39,637 bases of DNA from Gammaproteobacteria bacterium. Lineage in GTDB: Bacteria; Pseudomonadota; Gammaproteobacteria; Acidiferrobacterales; SPGG2. The notes beneath the pieces are model-generated. The model searched no databases, had not been told where the DNA came from, and saw only the letters and a list, made by a program, of their open reading frames with translations. The stretch is taken from contig JAOTYM010000032.1 of assembly GCA_029861845.1 (NCBI GenBank), forward strand, positions 1 through 39,637, given 5' to 3'. A program made the translations under genes and the position numbers. This document shows positions 24,973 to 32,028 of the stretch, piece after piece. Every line of letters begins with the position of its first letter. The stretch's first letter is position 1.

Positions 24973-25025
24973 CGGCGCTGCCGACGCGCAGCTCAGGCCG
25001 TAACGATCGTGGTAAGCGCCGCGAC

Positions 25026-25048
25026 AAAGCCCTCTTCGGAGGGCTTTT
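25026..25048 (+). terminator. Rho-independent terminator of the diheme cytochrome gene
   Basis: AAAGCCCTC, a TTCG tetraloop and GAGGGCTTT form a stable 9-bp stem ending in T residues, about 54 bases after the stop codon. Confidence 0.9.
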
Positions 25049-25220
25049 CGTTAGATGGGCGCCTGTAAGAAACACAAGACATCAAACAATAGACAAGGTG
25101 CGCGTTTGTAAGATCTCCGACCTGCTCAAACGGTTCCGGTCGCCTCTAAAGTTGCTAATGGCTAACGAGCGGCGACTGTGGTTGAGATCTGAAAGTACCA
25201 TCGTTTTCTGAGTGCGCTGA

Positions 25221-25331
25221 ACCAGCTCGCACTGGGCATTGAAAACGCTGCCGCCCGGCGACAAGGTTGTCATCACCTTGGAGCGCAACGGGGAAGAACG
25301 GACCTTTAGCGTGCAGGCGGTATCCAGGTAA
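25221..25331 (+). pseudogene. Remnant of a PDZ-domain protein (C-terminal end)
   Basis: A 36-codon open stretch has no start codon. It reads LKTLPPGDKVVITLERNGEE and then RTFSVQAVSR before a stop, the typical end of a PDZ domain in Deg/HtrA-type or membrane proteases. Just upstream another frame reads LSALNQLALG, also PDZ-like, so the scrap is frameshifted as well as truncated. No intact gene is associated. The rest of the 389-base gap between cytochrome and PCYCGC gene holds the terminator at 25026 and nothing else I can support. Confidence 0.6.
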
Positions 25332-25361
25332 AACGCCGTGGGATTCTAGAGTAGAGCTGGC

Positions 25362-25802
25362 TTAAAGCCGTTTGCTAAATGCTTGGTCCACCTCTTGACG
25401 GATCTGCAAGATCGGCAACTGCTTTTTGTTCAGCCGCCAGGCCATGATGGCCTGTTGCTGGCAGATGCCGCAATTGGCCCCATGCAGATCAACGAAACAA
25501 CTCTTGAGGCTTTTATGGCCGATGGTGGGCTCGCATTCACAGTAACAATAGAGGTGGTCCAACACATCCGGTATCTCCGCCGCTACCTGGTAGGCGCGAC
25601 CGGCCGGGCCCGCAAAATACTTGCCATCCAGGATGGGGCGCATCTCCCCGCCCCGCAGCACTTTCAGATCCGTCGTCGCGATCGGTCCCCTCGGCGTATG
25701 GCGCCGGGGGTAGCCGCCAGCCGCCTCGGCCAACTTGACCGTGACACCAGCGCTAGACAGCAGCCCTAGTGCCATCAGTTTGAACATACTGCGTCGGTTC
25801 AT
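25362..25802 (-). CDS. Tat-exported PCYCGC-motif protein
   Basis: A 146-residue protein with a twin-arginine-like leader (MNRRSMFKLMALGLLSSAGV). The mature part has a dense cysteine set: Cys86, Cys88 and Cys90 in LYCYCECEP, Cys102, then Cys111 and Cys114 in GANCGICQQQA, with histidines in TIGHKSLKSC and VDLHGAN. This is the PCYCGC-motif family, whose function is not established; metal binding is likely from the residues. Tat export suggests folding around a cofactor before transport. An FNR-type box about 69 bases upstream of the ATG suggests low-oxygen expression. The gene looks intact, unlike several neighbours. Confidence 0.82.
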   Translation of the reverse strand: MNRRSMFKLMALGLLSSAGVTVKLAEAAGGYPRRHTPRGPIATTDLKVLRGGEMRPILDGKYFAGPAGRAYQVAAEIPDVLDHLYCYCECEPTIGHKSLKSCFVDLHGANCGICQQQAIMAWRLNKKQLPILQIRQEVDQAFSKRL

Positions 25803-25864
25803 CGGTGCTCCTCAAATGCTGTTATGAATGATTAAATACTTACGCTATGACGTACCGGATAACA

Positions 25865-25878
25865 TTGACGTAGATCAA
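25865..25878 (-). promoter_or_regulatory. FNR/ANR box before the PCYCGC gene
   Basis: TTGACGTAGATCAA has one mismatch to the dyad consensus and is centred about 69 bases upstream of the minus-strand ATG. The plus-strand cytochrome gene is over 200 bases away and has its own sigma54-type element. Confidence 0.7.
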
Positions 25879-25965
25879 GTTTCTTACCACCATTTGGGTC
25901 AAATTGACGCCTATCCTGCCCGGATCATCGGCAGGTTCTTGCGCTGGACGGAGGTCATGATTTTT

Positions 25966-25983
25966 GCTGTACTTTGGTACAGC
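25966..25983. repeat. 18-bp dyad upstream of a sigma54-type promoter
   Basis: GCTGTAC-TTTG-GTACAGC is a perfect dyad with 7-base arms and a 4-base spacer. It lies just upstream of the sigma54-type element at 25995-26011. It could be an operator; it is closer to the promoter than most enhancer sites. Confidence 0.5.
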
Positions 25984-25994
25984 CTGAGTAGGGG

Positions 25995-26011
25995 TGGGCA
26001 CGGTCAGTGCA
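25995..26011 (+). promoter_or_regulatory. Sigma54-type -24/-12 promoter element
   Basis: TGGGCACGGTCAGTGCA aligns to TTGGCACG-N4-TTGCA with only two mismatches and keeps the invariant GG and GC ten bases apart. The predicted transcript would start near 26022, giving a leader of about 67 bases to the cytochrome c ATG at 26089. Confidence 0.65.
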
Positions 26012-26088
26012 GATAAATATTTTCTTCTACTATGAGGCGCGGACGTATGGATAACACTCTTGTATAATTTAGAGAGGAGATAACTCTA

Positions 26089-26424
26089 ATGCAGAAACGT
26101 AACATTGCCATTCTCTCAACCGCTCTTGCCGCTCTTTTCCTCATGTGGGTTTCAGCCGTCCACGCTGAACAAACTGTTCGACCTGGCGGAAAGAAGACAG
26201 CTCACTGCGAACATTGTCATGGTCCCGACGGATGTAAACCACTGAACGGCCTTATACCTAAGCTTTGCGGGCAAAACCAGGAGTATCTCGAGATGACGCT
26301 CATACAGTTTCGGGACGGTTCACGCGTTAGCCCGATCATGCAGCAGACGACAAAACTCCTGTCCGATAAAGTGATTAACCAGCTTGCCGCTTATTTTGCC
26401 GGCAAATCCGCCTCAGGCAAATAG
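26089..26424 (+). CDS. Class I cytochrome c (c553-like)
   Basis: A 111-residue monoheme protein with a signal peptide ending near VHA-EQ (residue 26). The heme site is AHCEHCHGPDGCK (Cys40, Cys43, His44), with an additional cysteine at 49 and another in LIPKLCGQNQEYLEMTLIQF. A methionine in VSPIMQQTTKLL is the likely axial ligand. The pattern, including the tail DKVINQLAAYFAG, matches small c553/c4-half cytochromes that act as soluble electron carriers. An AGAGGAGATAA ribosome-binding site precedes the ATG, and a good sigma54-type promoter element lies upstream. Confidence 0.9.
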   Translation: MQKRNIAILSTALAALFLMWVSAVHAEQTVRPGGKKTAHCEHCHGPDGCKPLNGLIPKLCGQNQEYLEMTLIQFRDGSRVSPIMQQTTKLLSDKVINQLAAYFAGKSASGK

Positions 26425-26485
26425 TTAATCTTTTCGTTACTGCAAAGCGCGAGCCGATGTCACCTGCGGTTTTTTTGTTTACTAA

Positions 26486-26650
26486 TCAGCTATTTTTGGC
26501 GCCTTGGTCTATCCAGGTCTTGATCGTCTCGACTTGTCGCTCGGGTAACGGGAACTTGCCATGCGGCATTCTGATGGAGCGATCGGTTTTACCAGCCACC
26601 AGTAGCGATAGATGCCTTCAGGAACCACCCAGCGTGTTCAGCCAATTACA
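26486..26650 (-). pseudogene. Remnant of a cytochrome c-type domain (C-terminal end)
   Basis: On the minus strand an open stretch reads LLVAGKTDRSIRMPHGKFPL, then PERQVETIKTWIDQGAKNS and a stop. This R-MP-GKFPL and I-WI-QGA pattern is the usual end of cytochrome c-type domains in large exported heme proteins. An in-frame TGA lies directly upstream (26618-26620), the frame beyond reads CNWLNTLGGS, and no heme motif remains. It appears to be the tail of a lost gene. Apart from this, the repeats at 26659 and a weak FNR-like match at 26735-26748, the 365-base gap holds nothing I can support. Confidence 0.55.
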
Positions 26651-26658
26651 CTTATAAG

Positions 26659-26690
26659 AGTCTAGCGACTATTAACAGTCTAGCGACTAT
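26659..26690. repeat. Two direct copies of a palindromic 14-mer
   Basis: AGTCTAGCGACTAT occurs at 26659-26672 and again at 26677-26690, identical and 18 bases apart. Each contains the dyad AGTC-TAGC-GACT. They lie beyond the 3' end of the broken response-regulator gene, next to the cytochrome-domain remnant. Confidence 0.7.
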
Positions 26691-26789
26691 GTTCGGATTT
26701 GAAGCCAAATAAGCCCAAACAACAGTGATCACCCTTGATCGAGAGCAACCTGCTTCAAACTTGAAGCCGCTACGCATGCGCGACGGGCC

Positions 26790-28003
26790 CTATTCGTCCT
26801 GCCTGTCTTCCTCGAACGTATCGGTGTCGTGCTCTGCGATACCCACCGGTGCCGTCAGGCCATATTGACTCATGAGCCGTCTCAGTCTCGGGCGAGAAAT
26901 GCCAAGGATCTCGCAGGCACGGCCGCGATGCCAGTGGGTGCCTGCAAGCACACGGGCAATGTGGGCCTGCTCCATGTCGCGCAGGCTGCGTTGGCTAAGC
27001 GGACGGTCATCATGGCCGGGCGCCCCGCGCTCTTGGCGCATCGTCTTGGGTATCAGATCCTGGGTGATGGTATCCCCGGGACACAGCGCCACCGCCTTTC
27101 TAAGCACATTCTCGAGCTCGCGGATGTTGCCCGGCCAATCATAGGCATGCAGTGCATCCATCACGTCCATAGCCACCCGATTCACTTTGGTCTGCATTTC
27201 CCGGTTGATACGCGCCAGCAAGGCCGGCACTAGGTCTTGCAGGTCTTCTCGACGTTCTCGCAAAGGCGGTGCGTGTACGGTCACCACCTGCAGTCGGTAG
27301 TAGAGGTCCTCGCGAATTTGCCGATTTGGCGACTAACGGCACCTGTAAAGGCGCCTTTTTCGTGGCCAAACAAATCGGACTCCAGCAGGGTTTCTACGAG
27401 CGCGGCGCAATTGACGGCGACAAACGGGCCAGACGGATTCACACCGGCGTGATGGATCGCGCGTGCAACAAGCTCCTTGCCAGTGCCGCTTTCTCCCGTG
27501 ATCAGAACGGTCGCCGGTTTGGCTGCCACCAAACCGATCGTTTTGAATACCTCTTTCATAGCTCGACTACGGCCTACCATGATATTGCTTCCAGGTTTAG
27601 CAACCTCCTCGCGGCTCAGCGACATCTCGCTGCCCTCGGATTGTGCCCGCCTGACAGCCCTGGCGACCGCCGCATCGAGCTCGTTTATGTCGATCGGCTT
27701 ATGAATGTAGTCGTCGGCACCGCCTTTCATAGCCTCAATCGTGCTGTCCATGTCATGAAAGGCAGTGATCATGATCACATTGGTGCCGGGGAATAGCTTC
27801 TTGAATTCCGGCAAGCCTTCGAGACCGTCTCTGCCAGGCATGCGTATGTCCAGAATGATGAGCTCAGGCGTCGTCGCGCGTGCGGTCGCTAGGCCCTCAT
27901 CGACGCTGTGAGCCACACGCACCTTATGACCCAGGCTGCGAAAGTGCAGTTCCAGCGTTCGGCAACTGGCAGCATCGTCATCGATGATGAGTAAACGTGT
28001 CAT
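26790..28003 (-). pseudogene. NtrC-family sigma54 response regulator, internally deleted
   Basis: The frame from 28003 encodes a receiver domain (Asp8, Asp9 and phospho-acceptor Asp52 in [14 protein letters not shown]), a linker and the start of a sigma54 AAA+ domain with Walker A ([12 protein letters not shown]) and the sigma54-contact loop EKGAFTGA. At about 27313-27316 the sequence passes from SRQIGKF straight into [20 protein letters not shown] in another frame. Roughly 60 residues, including Walker B and sensor I, are missing. The second frame continues to 26790 with the rest of AAA+ and a Fis-type helix-turn-helix (RACEILGISRPRLRRLM). The product cannot hydrolyse ATP, so it should be inactive. 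It is 9 bases downstream of the partner kinase. Confidence 0.85.
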
Positions 28004-28012
28004 ACGGCGTGC

Positions 28013-30448
28013 TCAGTTCTCGATGGATGACAACACTTTCTGGCGGGGTGCTCGTCTCTCTTTGACCTTTTTAAGCTCATTGGTGGAGGCTGGTTCTAGC
28101 GAGCTGTCAACAGGTCCCGTGGGCAGGACGACAACGACACAGGTGCCCGTCCTACCTCCCGGTCGCAACTGCACAGAACCCCTGTGCTGATCAACTATGC
28201 GCTTAACGATCGCCAACCCCAAGCCAGTGCCTTTGGCTCGGGTTGTAAAGAATGGCTCGAAAAGATTGTCTTCCTGACCAGGTTCTATGCCGCACCCGTT
28301 ATCGTATATTTCTACGCGAATCCCGGGTCCGTGATCACCGAGTTCAAGACGCGTGGAAATATTGACCTGCGGTCTGCACTCCTCGAGATTTTCGGTTGCC
28401 TGTACGGCATTAACGATAATATTGGAAAATGCGCGTCGCAGCTTATCGGCGTCTCCATGCAGCGTTGGTAATCCCGCTTGATACGAGGTCTTCACTTGAA
28501 CCTTGTGTTCATCGATGGACTTCTGCGCAAGAATCACCGCGGTGTCCAATAGCTTATCTAAGTTCAGCCATTCTGGCTTGAGGGCATCGGGACGAGAATA
28601 ACTCAACAAGTCCGTCATCAATTCTTCCATGTAACGCACCTGTTCAAGTGCAATCTGCTTAAGTTCCTGCTCTGCTTCTGCCGCCCATTCGTCCCTGTTC
28701 TGAGCGGCAAGCATTTGCAAGCTCATCTTGATCGATGACAGCGGATTGCGCAGGTCATGCGCCACCATACCTGCCATGCGGCCCATTGCCGTTAGTGCCT
28801 GGGTTCTTGCGATCTCGCGATTTCTCTCCTCGAGCTCCCTTTCGAGCGCTTTGCGCTCCGTAACATCCACGATCGCACCTAATATCAGTTTGCCCTCATC
28901 CGTCTCGAAGGGACTCAGACCTATCTCCACCGAAAACTCACTGCCGTCCTTCCGCAGACCAAATAAGTCTCGCCCGATTCCCATGGTCCTTGCACGACCG
29001 TTGGTAAAGAAATGCCTACGGTATCGTGGATGCTTGTCGCGAAAGCGTTCGGGTACGAGCATCTCCACCGGTCGTCCGACTAGCTCTTCGCGCTCGTACC
29101 CAAAAAGTCTTTCCGTCTGAACATTCACCAAGACAATCTTTCCCTTCTGGTTCACCATCACGATACCGTTGGGGGTAGACTCGACAACACGGCGAAACCT
29201 CTCCTCCAGGTGCTTGTGTTTGGTGATATCCTCCTTGACCGCGAGAAAGTGGGTAATTGCGCCGTCTATGTTCCGAATCGGCGAGATGCAAGTTGCTTCC
29301 CAATAAAGCTCACCGTTCTTTTTTTTGTTATGAAATACGCCTCGCCACTCCCCACCGGCCGTTATCGCCTCCCACAATCGCTGATACTCTGCAGGACTTG
29401 TTTCGCCGGACTTCAAGAGTCGAGGATTCTTTCCGCGTACTTCATCAAGGGTATAACCCGTTAATTGCGTAAACCGCGGATTGGCATATTCAATGTTTCC
29501 CCTAGCATCGGTAATGATCACCGTACTCGGGCTTTGTTCGACAGCGCGCGATAGTTTCCGTAGCTGTTCTTCGCTCTGCCGCGACTCTGTGACATCCTCG
29601 CCGATACGAGTCAACCCGATGACTCGTTCTTGGGGGTCAAACAGAAGGGTATCGTTCCATGACACACGAGACGTTGTTTGCCATCGCGCGTCTCTATCGC
29701 GCTCTCGTTTGCCGTCGGAGCCGTCTCCTGCGAGATGAGCCTGTTAAATCCTTGCTTGCCTCGCTCGCGCGCCGCGGCGGGAACAAAGGTATTGAACCAG
29801 TTTTCCCCGATAACATCTTCGCTTTTCCTACCCACCAGTGTGAGCAGGGACTCGTTGCAAAAACCAATCTTGCCCCGTACGTCGAGGCCAACGGCCAGAA
29901 GATCGACGCCCTCTAGTAAGATTCTTGACGTCATAATCGCGGTGCAGCCAACCGATGAACATCTCGTTATGCTCGCCCTGAATCGGTGTCGAAATACGAA
30001 ACAGGTAACGCTGTGTTCCCCCACTAAGACGAAGGCCAGAAACGTTGACGGTCGGTTTTTCAGGGGAACCAACCGTGCCTCCCGTTGACCCGGTTACCCA
30101 GGATGACCGAAGTGCCCATTTGCCCTGCTCTGCTTTCCGGACAGCCGGCCAGTCGATCCGAACCGCGTCGGGCGCGCTGCTCGACAATGCGTTTCGCACC
30201 GCGGGATCGGTCGCAGCCCGTTTGGCCAGCAGGCGATCGGCCGCTACTACCCGTTGGATTTCAGCGTCGACCTTGGAGGCACTTTCCTCCGCCAACACCT
30301 GGAAACTCCCGCCAATAACCTGCTGAAGCTCGCTGTTTCCCTTGATGTACGCCACCGCCAGACCCACCACAATCGGAATCGTGCCGGCGGCCACAATGGC
30401 CAGGACCAATTTTCCCCATAGACCGAAGCGACGACTATTCGACTGCAT
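28013..30448 (-). pseudogene. PAS-containing sensor histidine kinase, frameshifted
   Basis: Kinase segments are spread over three frames. From 30448: an N-terminal membrane helix (LWGKLVLAIVAAGTIPIVVG) and a periplasmic Cache-like half-domain ending IGWLHRDYDVKN. Near 29912-29925 the frame changes and a PAS-like segment follows (LLAVGLDVRGKIGFCNESLL). No second membrane helix exists between them, so part of the sensor was probably deleted as well. Near 29661-29668 a GT duplication shifts the frame again. The third frame is long and intact: three PAS domains, the H-box VAHDLRNPLSSIKMSL, N-box AFSNIIVNAVQAT, G-boxes DNGCGIEPG and GTGLGLAIVKRIV. The third part could still be translated as a soluble kinase if an internal start works. 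Confidence 0.85.
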
Positions 30449-30984
30449 CACATTTAACCCTATCGTAAGAAGTTCAGCGCCTGCAATTAAACCCTGAGCA
30501 GTCTACCGTTGGTTTCGCTCACCATCTCTTCTTTCTCGAACAATGTCACTAGAAAAAACGCAACAAAACCAGCGCACTCGGCATCGGACAATGGAACAAA
30601 TCATGCCATCGCCGTGCTCGCCTCTGTCCGCAATACACCAGACATTTTCTCAAGTATCTGTTTTATTTAACTTTGTGCGCTTGGCGGGTGTGGCTCGCAA
30701 TGGGCAAATCCTGGCGTTGGCGAGGCAGGGCTTGGCTATACTGGATGCTCGTTTTCCTGCCTCAGCCGTCGTCGCAGGGGGGCGAAGATTGTCGTGAAGC
30801 CCCCAAACCGAAGTCCGTTACGTAACCTTTATGCGTCGCCACGCATCACACCCCAACGAGCCTCCCATGTGTTGACGTTGAATCGGCAAGTTGTTGCTGC
30901 GTGGCATTACCCGACCATCTCCGGTGCCGGCATCTGGTCCAGACACCGACTTCGATTCGGTGCGTTGTGCTCTGGTGCAGAACC

Positions 30985-31041
30985 GTTACCAATCGGTAAC
31001 TGATCGCAGAACATCGAGCCCCAGCGTTACTGGCCGGTAAC
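30985..31041 (+). promoter_or_regulatory. Paired dyads, likely enhancer sites
   Basis: GTTACCAATCGGTAAC (30985-31000) and GTTACTGGCCGGTAAC (31026-31041) share the form GTTACY-N4-GGTAAC. Their centres are 41 bases apart, about four helical turns, and lie roughly 97 and 138 bases upstream of the start expected from the sigma54-type element. This geometry is typical of binding sites for an NtrC-type activator. Confidence 0.65.
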
Positions 31042-31103
31042 ACAAAGCTTTGTTTAGTCGGGCGGTACATCTTTATATCTTTGATTTGTAATAGCAAAAC
31101 AAA

Positions 31104-31120
31104 CTGGTTCAGATATTGCA
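31104..31120 (+). promoter_or_regulatory. Sigma54-type -24/-12 element before the molybdoenzyme operon
   Basis: CTGGTTCAGATATTGCA keeps GG-N10-GC and a perfect TTGCA at -12; nine of thirteen consensus bases match. The leader to the ATG at 31224 would be about 93 bases. Confidence 0.55.
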
Positions 31121-31223
31121 GTGGTCTGATGCCAACGTCCCTGTTGGCCGGTTGGCGCCGGTTGAGAGGGGACAGATCTCACGCAACGGTCGACCAGATT
31201 TCAATAAAAGAGGAGGACTAGCT

Positions 31224-32015
31224 ATGACGACAGACTCTGCACCGACGATGACGCGTCGGCAGATGTTAAAGCGCGTCGGGGCGACGACGGCCGGCGTCAC
31301 GGTGGTTGCGGCGGCGCCGATGGCCGCGCGTGCCGCCACGCAGGAAGTACGCTATGCCATGGTCATCGATACGCGGCGCTGTTCTGGATGTCAGGCGTGT
31401 AGCATCGCCTGTAAGACGGAGTTCGAAGTTCCGCTGGGAGGAGTGCGCTCTTGGGTCGAGCACATCGAAGTGGGTAAGTACCCCAACGTCGAGCGCCGCA
31501 TGCTGCCGCGCCTGTGCAACCAGTGTTCTGAGCCGCCATGCGTCGATGTATGCCCCACCGAACCCCGGAAGGCCACCTACAAGCGCGAAAAAGACGGGAT
31601 CGTCGTCGTCGACGAGAGCCTGTGTATCGGTTGCGCCAAATGCGTGGAGGCCTGTCCCTATGACGCGCGCTTCATGAACCCGTTCAAGGGCGATCCGGTC
31701 AAGACCAAGGGCAACGGTGTCGCGGACAAGTGCGATTTCTGCCTGCACCGTATCTCCCAGGGGGTGCAACCGTCATGCGTCAACACCTGTCAAGGCAAGG
31801 CGCGTATCTTCGGTGATCTCAACGACCCAACCAGCGAAGTCGCCAAGCTTGTCGACGAGTTCGAGACGACAGTGCTGCTCCGCGAGAAGAAGACCAAACC
31901 AAGCGTCTTCTACATCGGTGCCGAGTATCTGGAGGCGAAGAAAGATCCGAAGGCCGATCAGTACTTCCGACTGGACACGCATCGCAACGAGCGGTCCAGC
32001 AAACGTTGGGCTTAA
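31224..32015 (+). CDS. Tat-exported four-cluster ferredoxin subunit of a molybdoenzyme
   Basis: A 263-residue DmsB/PsrB-type electron-transfer subunit. A Tat leader (TRRQMLKRVGATTAGVTVVA) ends near AARA-AT. Sixteen cysteines form four [4Fe-4S] motifs: 53/56/59/63, 98/101/106/110, 134/137/140/144 and 170/173/185/189. Carrying its own Tat leader is unusual, since most such subunits travel with the catalytic partner. It is the first gene of the operon, has a strong AGGAGG ribosome-binding site, and lies 13 bases before the catalytic subunit. It should pass electrons from the molybdenum site to a periplasmic acceptor. Confidence 0.93.
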   Translation: MTTDSAPTMTRRQMLKRVGATTAGVTVVAAAPMAARAATQEVRYAMVIDTRRCSGCQACSIACKTEFEVPLGGVRSWVEHIEVGKYPNVERRMLPRLCNQCSEPPCVDVCPTEPRKATYKREKDGIVVVDESLCIGCAKCVEACPYDARFMNPFKGDPVKTKGNGVADKCDFCLHRISQGVQPSCVNTCQGKARIFGDLNDPTSEVAKLVDEFETTVLLREKKTKPSVFYIGAEYLEAKKDPKADQYFRLDTHRNERSSKRWA

Positions 32016-32028
32016 GGGAGGTGAAGCC

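Larger units (their letters stand above)
30449..31223. other. Large regulatory intergenic region
   Basis: About 770 bases separate the broken kinase and the divergent molybdoenzyme operon. Supported contents are the paired dyads at 30985-31041 and the sigma54-type element at 31104-31120. A short GTTACGTAAC palindrome (30817-30826) is also present. No frame here looks like a real gene. Confidence 0.6.

Noticed and set aside
26735..26748. TTGATCGAGAGCAA as an FNR box
   Set aside because: It has one mismatch in an important base and lies between a pseudogene end and a gene remnant, so there is no target to support it.
30817..30826. GTTACGTAAC as a third enhancer site
   Set aside because: It lacks the 4-base spacer and outer bases of the other two dyads and is too far from the promoter to be convincing.
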